DNA of 24,119 nucleotides from an uncultured Eubacteriales bacterium (GTDB taxonomy: Bacteria; Bacillota; Clostridia; UBA1381). The stretch covers positions 1-24,119 of the forward strand of contig CAJKHT010000042.1 of NCBI GenBank assembly GCA_905199755.1, in the 5' to 3' direction. A model generated the notes under the pieces. It ran no database searches. It was given only the letters and a program-made list of their open reading frames with translations, and was not told the origin of the DNA. This document shows positions 16,210-24,078 of this stretch, in pieces; the first letter of the stretch is position 1; every line of letters starts with the position of its first letter. A program made the translations under genes and the position numbers.

Positions 16210-16931
16210 GCTTTGTTTTTAGCTTCTCTTTTTCTTACGGGCTTTTCCGACTTTTCCTGCTTCTTCTGAATTTTTTTCAGCGCCAGCCTTGCTGCATGCT
16301 GTTCCGCGTCTTTCTTGCTTCTTCCCATTCCGCTGCAAATCACTTCACCGTCTATAAGCACCTCTACGGAAAAGCTTTTATTATGATCCGCTCCCGTTTC
16401 CGCAATTGTCTGATATGTCACCTTGCCGGTATTGCCTTTCTGCATTTTTTCCTGGAGCATTGTTTTATAGTCCTCATACCCCTTGCCTGCCAGTACATCG
16501 TCAATACTGCTGTGCATAAGGTCAAGCACCCACTGCTTTGCAAAATCCATTCCCGCATCAAGGAATATTGCCGCCAGAACCGCCTCAAATGCATCCGACA
16601 CGATTGACGGACGCTGATTTCCGCCGCTTGCCGCCTCACCTTTTCCGAGACGTATGTATTTATTAAGCGATATTTTCTTTGCCAGTGATGCCAATGACGC
16701 CTCACACACCAATGTTGCGCGGAATTTTGACAAATCGCCCTCTTTTACCCAAATAAGTCTTTTGAAAATATGCTCGCTTATGATTACGCTCAAAACCGAG
16801 TCACCCAAAAATTCCAGTCTTTCATTGTCACGTACATTATTTTCATTAGCATATGAGCTGTGTGTAAGCGCTGTTTCGAGAAGGTCCTTGTTCTTAAACT
16901 CATAGCCTATTTTCTTTTCACATTCTAACAT
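16206..16931 (-). CDS. rnc: ribonuclease III
   Basis: Double-strand-specific endoribonuclease that matures 16S and 23S rRNA precursors and processes structured mRNAs. Seen: 241 residues. The signature NERLEFLGDS starts at 36. The four metal-binding acids are E40, D44, D113 and E116, in the E. coli spacing. A C-terminal double-stranded RNA-binding domain spans about 155-222, followed by a lysine-rich tail. The ATG at 16931 is preceded by AAAGGAGAG at good spacing. The 129-base leader between fabF and rnc contains a perfect 15-bp hairpin and a second inverted repeat, which could be a substrate of the enzyme itself. The stop overlaps the next start (ATGA). Confidence 0.95.
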   Translation of the reverse strand: MLECEKKIGYEFKNKDLLETALTHSSYANENNVRDNERLEFLGDSVLSVIISEHIFKRLIWVKEGDLSKFRATLVCEASLASLAKKISLNKYIRLGKGEAASGGNQRPSIVSDAFEAVLAAIFLDAGMDFAKQWVLDLMHSSIDDVLAGKGYEDYKTMLQEKMQKGNTGKVTYQTIAETGADHNKSFSVEVLIDGEVICSGMGRSKKDAEQHAARLALKKIQKKQEKSEKPVRKREAKNKA

Positions 16932-16962
16932 TCCAATCTCTCCTTTGATATGTAATATGTGC

Positions 16963-17003
16963 TTCTCTTAACGTCAAGCCGGAAAGTTTTACCGCTAAGA
17001 GAA
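16963..17003. repeat. inverted repeat in rnc leader
   Basis: Eight-base arms TTCTCTTA (16963-16970) and TAAGAGAA (16996-17003) separated by 25 bases. The arm sequence is related to the CCTCTTAA arms of the nearby hairpin at 17021-17055, so the four arms could pair in alternative ways in the transcript. Confidence 0.5.
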
Positions 17004-17020
17004 ATACATATGATATAACG

Positions 17021-17055
17021 ACCTTAAGAGGATACGCAAGGTATCCTCTTAAGGT
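17021..17055 (-). promoter_or_regulatory. perfect 15-bp hairpin between fabF and rnc
   Basis: Arms of 15 bases (17021-17035 and 17041-17055) are perfectly complementary around a five-base loop, six bases after the fabF stop. On the transcribed strand no T-tract follows (CGTTATATC), so it is not a standard terminator for fabF. The T-rich side (TTATTTTTAA) belongs to the opposite strand, where no gene is present. Likely roles are mRNA 3'-end protection of the fab transcript, partial termination, or RNase III processing ahead of rnc. The structure is certain; the role is inferred. Confidence 0.75.
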
Positions 17056-17060
17056 TATTT

Positions 17061-18299
17061 TTAATCTTCATATTTTTTTAATACAACAGTGGCGTTATGA
17101 CCGCCGAAGCCAAGCGAGTTAGACATTGCATAACGTATTTCGCCGTTTCTGCCTTTGTTGGGAACAATATCCAGATCGCAGTCGGGATCGGGATTTTCAT
17201 AATTTATCGTTGCCGGGATATATCCGTCCGAAATTGCTTTTGCGCAGATTATAGCCTCAACCGCACCTGCCGCACCGAGCATATGTCCCGTCATGGATTT
17301 TGTGGAGCTTACCGCCGTTTTATATGCCGCTTCTCCCAATGCCTCCTTTATTGCTTCCGTTTCAAAGTGGTCATTATATTTTGTTGATGTTCCGTGTGCA
17401 TTGATGTAATCTATTTCATCGGGTGAAACACCTGCATCCTTTATGGCAAGCTTCATAGCCATTGCACCGCCCTCACCGCCGGGTATGGGGCTTGTAATAT
17501 GGTATGCATCGTCCGTAGCACCATAGCCTACAACCTCGCATATTATGTTAGCGCCGCGCTTTTTCGCATGTTCAAGCTCTTCAAGCACCAGCATGCCGGC
17601 GCCCTCGCTCAGAACAAATCCGTCACGCTCCGCATCGAACGGTCTCGATGCATGCTTGGGATCATCATTTCTTGTCGACATTGCTTTCATATTGCAGAAC
17701 CCTGCAAATGCCGTAGGACTTACGGCTGCCTCCGCACCGCCTGTAATTATGACATCGTTTGCGCCGTACTGTATATGTCTGAATGCATCGCCTAACGCAT
17801 TTGTTCCCGATGCACATGCGGTAACAACGTTTTCATTTACACCCTTTGCACCGAATTTTATGGCAATATGGCATGCTGCCATATTTGAAATCATCATCGG
17901 AATAAAGAACGGACTTACTCTGCCCGGTCCTTTTGCCATAAGGTTTTCATGCTGTTCCTCAAAGGTGGTAATTCCGCCGATACCCGAGCCTGTTACAACT
18001 CCGACTCTCCACGGGTCCTCCTTTGTCATATCCAGTCCCGAATTTTTTACTGCCTCTGTTGCGGCAATCAAAGCAAACTGCGCATATCTGTCCATTTTAC
18101 GCACCTCTTTGCGTTCTATGAAATCCTCAACGTTAAGATTTTTAACCTCGCCGGCTATCTGTGTTTTATAACCCGATACATCAAAATGTGTCACCTTATC
18201 TATTCCGCAGACTCCGTTTTTTACGGACTCCCACATTGCCGGCACATCATTTCCTATCGGTGTCACCGCACCGATTCCAGTTACTACAACCCTTCTCAT
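17061..18299 (-). CDS. fabF: 3-oxoacyl-ACP synthase II (FabF)
   Basis: Condensing enzyme that elongates acyl-ACP with malonyl-ACP in type II fatty acid synthesis. Seen: 412 residues. The Cys-His-His triad is complete: C162 in TACASGTNALG, H302 in NAHGTSTKYND, H339 in KSMTGHMLGAAGA. The C-terminal SNSLGFGGHNA motif is also present. The ATG follows CCGGAGGAAAATT. It is the last fab gene of the operon. The 137-base gap from acpP, unusually large for this operon, contains two hairpins that may lower its expression relative to acpP. Confidence 0.96.
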   Translation of the reverse strand: MRRVVVTGIGAVTPIGNDVPAMWESVKNGVCGIDKVTHFDVSGYKTQIAGEVKNLNVEDFIERKEVRKMDRYAQFALIAATEAVKNSGLDMTKEDPWRVGVVTGSGIGGITTFEEQHENLMAKGPGRVSPFFIPMMISNMAACHIAIKFGAKGVNENVVTACASGTNALGDAFRHIQYGANDVIITGGAEAAVSPTAFAGFCNMKAMSTRNDDPKHASRPFDAERDGFVLSEGAGMLVLEELEHAKKRGANIICEVVGYGATDDAYHITSPIPGGEGGAMAMKLAIKDAGVSPDEIDYINAHGTSTKYNDHFETEAIKEALGEAAYKTAVSSTKSMTGHMLGAAGAVEAIICAKAISDGYIPATINYENPDPDCDLDIVPNKGRNGEIRYAMSNSLGFGGHNATVVLKKYED

Positions 18300-18340
18300 A
18301 ATTTTCCTCCGGTTTTCTTATTTTATCCTGATTTGTTATT

Positions 18341-18362
18341 TATATAAAAAGGCTTTAAAGCC
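18341..18362 (-). terminator. weak terminator-like palindrome upstream of fabF
   Basis: Minus-strand GGCTTTAAAGCC followed at once by five T residues and an A+T-rich stretch. The stem is only four to five pairs, so termination would be partial at best. It sits about 40 bases before the fabF start and may act with the larger hairpin at 18390-18422 to attenuate readthrough from acpP. Confidence 0.3.
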
Positions 18363-18389
18363 CTTAATCTCTTTTTTTGAGTGTCTGAG

Positions 18390-18422
18390 GCACGGAGAAC
18401 GCATTAAAGCGTTTCTCCGTGC
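18390..18422 (-). promoter_or_regulatory. strong hairpin directly after acpP
   Basis: Fifteen bases after the acpP stop, minus-strand GCACGGAGAAACGC pairs with GCGTTCTCCGTGC: thirteen pairs with one bulged A and a six-base loop. No T-run follows on the transcribed strand, while four T residues follow on the other. It may stabilise the 3' end of a short acpP message or attenuate transcription into fabF. Confidence 0.65.
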
Positions 18423-18436
18423 TTTTACACGCTTAT

Positions 18437-18667
18437 TTACGCATTTTCCTTAATATAGTTAACTGCGTCACCTACGGTGCTGATTTTTTCAGCCTGTTCA
18501 TCAGGTATTTCAATATCGAATTCTGTTTCAAGGCCCATTATTAATTCAACCAAATCCAGTGAATCCGCACCCAGGTCATCAACGAATGAAGCCTCCGGTG
18601 TTACCGTGCTTTCATCAACGCCGAGCTGATCAACTATTACTGATTTTACTCTTTCAAATTCTCCCAT
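18437..18667 (-). CDS. acpP: acyl carrier protein
   Basis: Small acidic cytoplasmic protein that carries growing acyl chains on a 4'-phosphopantetheine arm. Seen: 76 residues from the ATG at 18667. The attachment serine is S36 in GADSLDLVE, and the protein has the expected acidic four-helix pattern. The frame is open to a GTG at 18676, but that codon is part of the AGGGGGTG ribosome binding site, six bases before the ATG, so the ATG is the start. The 104-base gap to fabG is A+T-rich and holds a GATAAT/ATTATC inverted repeat (18730-18747) and CGGGC/GCCCG arms (18696-18730), but I see no convincing promoter there. Confidence 0.96.
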   Translation of the reverse strand: MGEFERVKSVIVDQLGVDESTVTPEASFVDDLGADSLDLVELIMGLETEFDIEIPDEQAEKISTVGDAVNYIKENA

Positions 18668-18771
18668 TCTTAGCACCCCCTTTCAGTGATGTATACGGGC
18701 AAACATAAAACCATAATCTTACTCTGCCCGATAATGTATATATTATCCATACGGAAATATATTCTATTATA

Positions 18772-19518
18772 TTACATCAACAGCCCGCCGTCAACACTTA
18801 TTATTTGACCTGTGATATAATTTGACATATCCGATGCCAAAAATGCGGCTGTATCGGCGATTTGCTCTGCCGTTCCGAATTTTCCGAGCGGTATCGCATC
18901 AAAATATTTCTGCTTTACGCTGTCATCAAGGGCATCGGTCATTGCGGAGGATATAAAGCCCGGTGCAACACCGTTGCAGCGTATTCCTCTTGACGCAAAT
19001 TCCTTTGCCGTTGTTTTTGTAAGTCCTATCAGTCCTGCCTTTGATGCCGAATAGTTTGCCTGTCCGACATTTCCCATAATTCCCACTACCGAGGTTATGT
19101 TTATTATCGAGCCGCTGCGCTGCTTCATCATCGGGCGTGCAACGGTCTTTATGCAGTTAAACGCACCTTTAAGGTTTATGTCCATAACCAAATCCCAGTC
19201 CTCCTCGCTCATACGGAGCATGAGTCCGTCACGGGTTACGCCTGCGTTGTTTACAAAAATATCAATTTTTCCGAATTCCTTTACCGCGGTGTCAACCAAA
19301 AGCTTTACATCTTCTATGTTTCTGACATCACCCTTTACGGTGATTGCCTTTACACCAAGCTTTTTTATTTCTTCGCAGGTATCATCCGCATAATCGGACT
19401 GCGCAATATCATTTATAACGATATTTGCGCCGAGTGTTGCAAACTTTACCGCAATCGCCTTGCCTATTCCGCGTCCGCTGCCTGTTATAACCGCTGTTTT
19501 TCCCTCAAGAAGTTTCAT
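18772..19518 (-). CDS. fabG: 3-oxoacyl-ACP reductase (FabG)
   Basis: NADPH-dependent reductase for the first reduction of each elongation cycle; short-chain dehydrogenase family. Seen: 248 residues. Cofactor motif TGSGRGIG is at 12-19, NNAG at 90-93. The active site is N115, S143, Y156 and K160 (YSASK), and the protein ends with the typical GGLLM. The frame is open to 19566 and would overlap fabD by 32 bases. I place the start at the ATG at 19518 because the family begins there and AAAGGA lies nine bases upstream. It follows the fabD stop by 16 bases. Confidence 0.95.
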   Translation of the reverse strand: MKLLEGKTAVITGSGRGIGKAIAVKFATLGANIVINDIAQSDYADDTCEEIKKLGVKAITVKGDVRNIEDVKLLVDTAVKEFGKIDIFVNNAGVTRDGLMLRMSEEDWDLVMDINLKGAFNCIKTVARPMMKQRSGSIINITSVVGIMGNVGQANYSASKAGLIGLTKTTAKEFASRGIRCNGVAPGFISSAMTDALDDSVKQKYFDAIPLGKFGTAEQIADTAAFLASDMSNYITGQIISVDGGLLM

Positions 19519-19534
19519 AAGTACACGTCCTTTC

Positions 19535-20470
19535 TCAAGCGCCGAGCGCCTCAAGTGTTTTTTCAAGTGATGCCATATCCTCTACATTTAAAATTACCGC
19601 TCCCGGTACGGTCTTTTTCACAAAACCGCTCAATGCCTTTCCCGGACCGATTTCCACAAAGGTGTCAACTCCGTCCGCCGCCATTCTTCTGATTGTGTCC
19701 TCCCACAATACGGAGCTTGAAACCTGCTCCTTTAACAGCGGTTTTATGTCTGCACTGCTCTTTATATAATCTGCCGTAACATTCGCTATAACCGGAATCT
19801 GCATATCGTGTATATTAACGTTTTCCAGCTCTTTTGCAAGCTTTTCGCCTGCGCCTTTAAGGAGCGCACAGTGGAACGGAGCCGATACCGCCAGCATAAG
19901 CGCACGCTTTGCGCCCTTTGCCTTTGCTATTTCACAGCATTTTTCAACAGCCGCCTTGTCGCCGGAAACAACGATTTGTCCCGGGCAGTTGAAATTTGCA
20001 CCCGTGCACACACCTAAATCGGATGCTTCCGCACAGCACGCTCTTACCTCGTCTGCCGACAGCGCAATTATTGCCGCCATGGCGCCTTTCCCCTCGGGGA
20101 CTTCCTCCTGCATATATTTTCCTCTTTTTCTTACCAGCTTCACACCGTCCGTAAAATCAAGCGACCCCGAAGCAATATGAGCCGTATATTCACCGAGACT
20201 TAAGCCTGCGGTAACGTCCGGTTTAATGCCTTTTTCCTGTAAAATCCGCAATGCCGCCGTACTCATGGTTACAATTGCCGGCTGAGTATTCTCCGTAATC
20301 ATAAGAGTCTCGCTGCTGCCGTTCCATATCATGTCCTTAACATCAAACCCCAATGCCGCCGATGCCTCATCAAATACTTTGTCGGCGCATGCAAAGCTTT
20401 CAGCCAAGTCCTTTCCCATTCCGGGCTTCTGAGAACCCTGTCCTGCAAATAAAAATGCCAGTTTACCCAT
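19535..20470 (-). CDS. fabD: malonyl-CoA:ACP transacylase (FabD)
   Basis: Transfers malonyl from CoA to acyl carrier protein, supplying the extender unit for FabH and FabF. Seen: 311 residues. FAGQGSQ is at the N-terminus, the nucleophile S91 in GLSLGEYTA, R116 in RKRGKYMQ and H200 in SAPFHCALL, matching the Ser-His-Arg set of E. coli FabD. The ATG is preceded by GAAAGGG. Spacing to fabK is 21 bases. Confidence 0.96.
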   Translation of the reverse strand: MGKLAFLFAGQGSQKPGMGKDLAESFACADKVFDEASAALGFDVKDMIWNGSSETLMITENTQPAIVTMSTAALRILQEKGIKPDVTAGLSLGEYTAHIASGSLDFTDGVKLVRKRGKYMQEEVPEGKGAMAAIIALSADEVRACCAEASDLGVCTGANFNCPGQIVVSGDKAAVEKCCEIAKAKGAKRALMLAVSAPFHCALLKGAGEKLAKELENVNIHDMQIPVIANVTADYIKSSADIKPLLKEQVSSSVLWEDTIRRMAADGVDTFVEIGPGKALSGFVKKTVPGAVILNVEDMASLEKTLEALGA

Positions 20471-20491
20471 ATTATTAACCCTTTCTTTATG

Positions 20492-21433
20492 TTATTTCAG
20501 CTTTTCTCCGATAGCTTCGAGCAAATCTTCAATGCCGTCGAAGTAGCTTTTGATTATGTCCGCACACGGCTCTATTTCATGTACCATTGCCGCCGACTGT
20601 CCCGCCATAAGCGAGCCTGTCTCGACATCGCCGTCCTGAAACGCACGTCTTAAGCCGCCCACACCGAGCTTTTCAATTTCCTCAAACGGCGCATTTTCCT
20701 TTTCAAGTCTTTCATATTCTTTGGTAAGCTTATTTTTCAAAGCTCTTACGGGTGCGCCTGCCGAACGTCCCGTTACGACGGCATCTCTGTCCTTTGCCTT
20801 AATAACCGCCTGCTTGTAATTATCATGAGCGATACACTCCGTTGAGCATATAAATCTTGTACCGACCTGTATTCCGTCCGCACCGAGCGCAAATGCCGCT
20901 GCCGTACCTCTTTTATCCGCAATACCGCCTGCCGCAACAACAGGAATATTTACCGCGTCGGCTATCTGCGGAACAAGCACCATTGTGGTGAGCTCGCCTA
21001 TATGACCGCCCGATTCCGTACCCTCTGCGACAATTCCGTCCACACCTGCCTTTTCAAGGCGCTTCGCCATAGCCACGCTTGCTACAACAGGAAGTATTTT
21101 TATACCCTTTTCCTTTAACGGTTCAATATATTTTCCCGGATTTCCGGCACCCGTTGCAACAACGTCCGGTCTTTCCTCCAAAACAACCTGCATTACTTCA
21201 TCGGCAAACGGAGACATAAGCATCACATTCACACCGAAAGGCTTATCGGTGAGCGACTTGCATTTTCTTATCTGCTCTCTTACCGCCTCCGCGGGAGCGC
21301 CGCCTGCCGCAATAATTCCGAGACCGCCGCCGTTCGAGACCGCCGCCGCAAGCTCCGCCGTGGCAACCCATGCCATTCCGCCCTGAATAATCGGGTATTC
21401 GATATTCAATAATTTACATAATCTCGTGTTCAT
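20492..21433 (-). CDS. fabK: enoyl-ACP reductase II (FabK), FMN-dependent
   Basis: Flavoprotein that catalyses the last reduction in each elongation cycle with NAD(P)H, in place of FabI. Seen: 313 residues of the nitronate monooxygenase/FabK TIM-barrel family. IIQGGMAW is near the N-terminus, ESGGHIGE contains H144 (the catalytic histidine position in S. pneumoniae FabK), and AAGGIADKRG and GADGIQVGTRF bind the flavin phosphate. Nitronate monooxygenases share the fold, but the location inside a complete fab operon decides for FabK. FabK enzymes are known to be insensitive to triclosan. AAAGGAGG stands six bases before the ATG. Confidence 0.94.
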   Translation of the reverse strand: MNTRLCKLLNIEYPIIQGGMAWVATAELAAAVSNGGGLGIIAAGGAPAEAVREQIRKCKSLTDKPFGVNVMLMSPFADEVMQVVLEERPDVVATGAGNPGKYIEPLKEKGIKILPVVASVAMAKRLEKAGVDGIVAEGTESGGHIGELTTMVLVPQIADAVNIPVVAAGGIADKRGTAAAFALGADGIQVGTRFICSTECIAHDNYKQAVIKAKDRDAVVTGRSAGAPVRALKNKLTKEYERLEKENAPFEEIEKLGVGGLRRAFQDGDVETGSLMAGQSAAMVHEIEPCADIIKSYFDGIEDLLEAIGEKLK

Positions 21434-21445
21434 AATAAACCTCCT

Positions 21446-22423
21446 TTAAAAAGTCAGCACCGCCGCAGCATACGTAAGTCCGCCGCCGAAACCAACAAGC
21501 ACTATCTTATCGCCTTTTTTGACAATTCCCTTTTCCGCCGCCTCGCAAAGCGCAACGGGAATACACGATGCCGATGTGTTGCCGTACTTATGCAGTGTAT
21601 AATATATTTTATCCTTTGAAATTCCCATTCGCTTTACCGCACTGTCAACAATTCTGTAATTTGCCTGATGCGGTACCACAAGACTTATATCCGACCAGTC
21701 AAGTCCTGCTTTGTCAAGCACTCTATGTGATGAATCCGCCATTGCTTTAACCGCAAATTTCATTACGGACTGACCTGCCATCCATATGGTTTCTTTTCTT
21801 CCGCTCACGCGCTTTTCGATTTCTTCTTCATCATTGCGGTACGCAAGCATGGTAAGCGCATCTCCGCCCGATCCGTCGGCTCCCATTTCAACCTCAATAA
21901 TTCCCGGCTCGTCCGATGCCGACAGCACCGCTGCGCCCGCAGCATCGCCGAACAGTATGCATGTTGCTCTGTCCTTATAGTCCGTTGCCTTGCTCAATAC
22001 ATCGGCAGCTACAATAAGAATGTTTTTATATGTGCCGTTTTCAATAAACTGCTTTGCTATCATAAGTCCCGACACAAACCCCGAGCATGCCGTATTGTAA
22101 TCGAATGCCGCCGCATTTACCGCTCCGATTTTATGCTGAACCACGCACGCGCATGACGGTGTAAAATAATCGGGAGTTACCGTTGCAAGCATTATAAGGT
22201 CAATTTCCTCCGCATTCATTCCTGCGTTCTTTAATGCTGCCTGTGCAGCTTTCGCCGCCATATCCGTTGTATATTCATCATCGGCGCTTATTCTTCTTTC
22301 CTTAATCCCCGTGCGTCTTACTATCCATTCGTCATTTGTATCGACAATGCTTTCCATATATGCATTATCATATATTTTTTCGGGGAGGTATTTTCCCAAG
22401 CCCTTTATTCTTGCATATGCCAT
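21446..22423 (-). CDS. fabH: 3-oxoacyl-ACP synthase III (FabH)
   Basis: Starts fatty acid synthesis by condensing an acyl-CoA primer with malonyl-ACP; primer choice sets straight or branched chains. Seen: 325 residues with the triad C113 (YNTACSGF), H252 (VPHQAN) and N282 (GNTSAS), plus the conserved TNDEWIVRRTGI near the N-terminus. All residues expected for activity are present; primer preference cannot be read by eye. The ATG overlaps the plsX stop in a TAATG arrangement, with GGAGG about ten bases upstream. Confidence 0.96.
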   Translation of the reverse strand: MAYARIKGLGKYLPEKIYDNAYMESIVDTNDEWIVRRTGIKERRISADDEYTTDMAAKAAQAALKNAGMNAEEIDLIMLATVTPDYFTPSCACVVQHKIGAVNAAAFDYNTACSGFVSGLMIAKQFIENGTYKNILIVAADVLSKATDYKDRATCILFGDAAGAAVLSASDEPGIIEVEMGADGSGGDALTMLAYRNDEEEIEKRVSGRKETIWMAGQSVMKFAVKAMADSSHRVLDKAGLDWSDISLVVPHQANYRIVDSAVKRMGISKDKIYYTLHKYGNTSASCIPVALCEAAEKGIVKKGDKIVLVGFGGGLTYAAAVLTF

Positions 22424-23424
22424 TATGAATTTTCCTCCGTTCCATTCAAATATTGTGCTATTTCCTCCGTCACACCCGTAGCTGCAAATTTTTCCGCCTG
22501 TTTTATGGCATTAAAAACCGCCAAGGCATCTGATGAACCGTGACCTTTGATTACAGGCCTCTTTGTCCCCAAAAGCGGCGCTCCGCCGTATTCTCGATAG
22601 TCCATTGATTTTTTGAATTCATTTATTCCGCGGTACACGAACAGCGCTCCCAGCTTGGTAAACAGACTTTTTTTGAATATACCCTTAATTCTCTGTCCCA
22701 CAACATGTCCCATGCCCTCAACGGTTTTTAAAATAACGTTTCCGACAAAGCCGTCACATACTATTACGTCCGCTGTGCCCTCCATAACGTCTCTGCCCTC
22801 GATATTTCCTATAAAATTAACGGGAGCATTCTTTAAAAGAGGATATGTTTCCTTTGTAACCTCGTCGCCCTTGCCTTCCTCCTCGCCGTTTGACATAAGC
22901 CCTACCTTGGGAAGCGTTACACCCATAACATTTTTCATGTACACACTGCCCATAACCGCAAACTGCAAAAGGTTTTCCGGGCGGCAGTTTGTGTTTGCCC
23001 CCGAATCAATCAGCATTTTGGGACCCTTTGCCGTAGGCAAAAGCGCCGCCAGTGCCGGGCGCTGCACACCCTTTATTCTGCCTGCAATAAGCAGCCCCGA
23101 GGTGAGTAATGCACCCGTGTTACCCATTGACAGCATCGCATCTCCGGCACCGTCCTTCAGGAGATTTGCCGCCACCACAACGGAAGCGTCTTTTTTGTGC
23201 CGAACCGCTTTTACCGGCTCCTCATGGTTTGTTATGACTTCCTCCGCATTTACTATTTCTATTTTATCTTTGCGATATTCAAGCTTTTCAAGCTCACGCT
23301 CAATAACCTCACGTTTTCCGACCAGAATTATATCCGGCTCCATTTCGCGGCTTGCCCGCGCAGCTGCCTCAACGGGCGCTTGGGGAGCATTGTCTCCGCC
23401 CATTGCGTCAATTATTATTTTCAA
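22423..23424 (-). CDS. plsX: phosphate acyltransferase PlsX
   Basis: Converts acyl-ACP and phosphate to acyl-phosphate, the donor for PlsY in phosphatidic acid synthesis; peripheral membrane-associated in studied bacteria. Seen: 333 residues, with IDAMGGDNAP at the N-terminus, SMGNTGALL, DSGANTNCRPENLLQF, DGFVGNV and YGGAPLLG, all family landmarks. The start codon is TTG at 23424: the next ATG lies inside the conserved DAMGGDN motif. The TTG overlaps the fapR TGA stop (TTGA), so translation is likely coupled. AAGGGA stands seven bases before it. Confidence 0.95.
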   Translation of the reverse strand: MKIIIDAMGGDNAPQAPVEAAARASREMEPDIILVGKREVIERELEKLEYRKDKIEIVNAEEVITNHEEPVKAVRHKKDASVVVAANLLKDGAGDAMLSMGNTGALLTSGLLIAGRIKGVQRPALAALLPTAKGPKMLIDSGANTNCRPENLLQFAVMGSVYMKNVMGVTLPKVGLMSNGEEEGKGDEVTKETYPLLKNAPVNFIGNIEGRDVMEGTADVIVCDGFVGNVILKTVEGMGHVVGQRIKGIFKKSLFTKLGALFVYRGINEFKKSMDYREYGGAPLLGTKRPVIKGHGSSDALAVFNAIKQAEKFAATGVTEEIAQYLNGTEENS

Positions 23425-23984
23425 TGCTTATTCCCTTCCTCCGATTCATTTTCGGGTACCGCCAGACTGAATTTCCCTCTGAACACTTCATGCATATTTG
23501 CTTTTATAAATACATGCACGATAAATTCCTTTTCCCTGACACGTATAACCTCCGACCGTGCCACAAGCCGTTCGCCTGCATGAACCTCATGTATATATTT
23601 TACATTTGCAACCTTTACAAGCGCAGCTCTTGCCCCGATAACATGCAGCGCAAGATTTTCCGCCAAAGCATATATGCACTGTCCCCTTACTATATCCGTG
23701 TTTTCAAACAGCATTGAGCTGTCGGTCTCCAGTATCGAAATTCCGCTGTGCAAAAGATTTATGTCAAGCAGCTCACCATCTGTTGTATTGTTATGCATTC
23801 CGTCCTCTGCGGCATTCTTGACTCTTTCGCGATACTCCGCTATTCCCAGCTCTGCCCTGTCAAATCTTATTGTAGATACACTGACCTTGCATGCCCTCGC
23901 CAAATCCTCATCTTTAAGAAACGGATTTTTTCTTACAGCCTCGGCTATAAACTCATGACGCGCTTTTTTCATTGTTTTTCGCAC
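23421..23984 (-). CDS. fapR: fatty acid biosynthesis transcriptional repressor FapR
   Basis: Repressor of lipid synthesis genes, released from DNA by malonyl-CoA. Seen: 187 residues from the chosen start. The N-terminal helix-turn-helix includes the recognition segment VSVSTIRFDRAELGI, followed by EYRERVKNAAED, which closely parallels B. subtilis FapR (RERIKNVAE). The rest is a hot-dog effector domain. The frame is open to a TTG at 24017, but that codon lies almost in the operator. The GTG at 23984 is preceded by GGGGAGG with a nine-base spacer and gives the usual family length; an ATG at 23972 is a weaker option. It heads the operon and has its own operator 37 bases upstream. Confidence 0.92.
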   Translation of the reverse strand: MRKTMKKARHEFIAEAVRKNPFLKDEDLARACKVSVSTIRFDRAELGIAEYRERVKNAAEDGMHNNTTDGELLDINLLHSGISILETDSSMLFENTDIVRGQCIYALAENLALHVIGARAALVKVANVKYIHEVHAGERLVARSEVIRVREKEFIVHVFIKANMHEVFRGKFSLAVPENESEEGNKH

Positions 23985-24020
23985 TTTTTTCCGCCTCCCC
24001 GACAAAATTAGCAACAATTA

Positions 24021-24037
24021 TTAGTAGCTGGTACTAA
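24021..24037. promoter_or_regulatory. FapR operator
   Basis: TTAGTAGCTGGTACTAA is a 17-base near-palindrome (TTAGTA and TACTAA arms) that closely matches the known Bacillus FapR box. It lies from about +4 to +20 relative to the predicted transcription start, between the promoter and fapR, a position where repressor binding would block initiation or escape. Confidence 0.85.
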
Positions 24038-24047
24038 ATATAAGTTG

Positions 24048-24076
24048 ATTATATAACATCTACACTCGTTATTCAA
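24048..24076 (-). promoter_or_regulatory. main promoter of the fapR-plsX-fab operon
   Basis: Minus-strand TTGAAT (24076-24071), a 17-base spacer and a perfect TATAAT (24053-24048). The predicted start is near 24041, giving a leader of about 57 bases to the GTG of fapR that contains the FapR operator. Confidence 0.8.
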
Positions 24077-24078
24077 TA

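Noticed and set aside
16949..16980. Possible rnc promoter: TTGACG, 17 bases, TACATA on the minus strand
   Set aside because: The -10 box matches consensus at only three positions, and the predicted transcript would start within the rnc ribosome binding site.
17545..18171. 208-codon open frame on the plus strand
   Set aside because: Antisense shadow of fabF, which has its complete catalytic triad; no independent evidence for a gene.
18730..18747. GATAAT/ATTATC inverted repeat upstream of acpP as an operator
   Set aside because: Short arms in a very A+T-rich spacer; no promoter aligns with it, and it does not resemble the FapR box.
22613..23470. 285-codon open frame on the plus strand
   Set aside because: It is antisense to plsX, whose product is a full-length match to its family; the plus-strand frame has low-complexity Ser/Pro/Phe composition and no ribosome binding site.
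23985..24017. TTG start for fapR at 24017
   Set aside because: It has no spaced ribosome binding site and lies only three bases from the FapR operator; the GTG at 23984 has an ideal GGGGAGG site and gives the family length.
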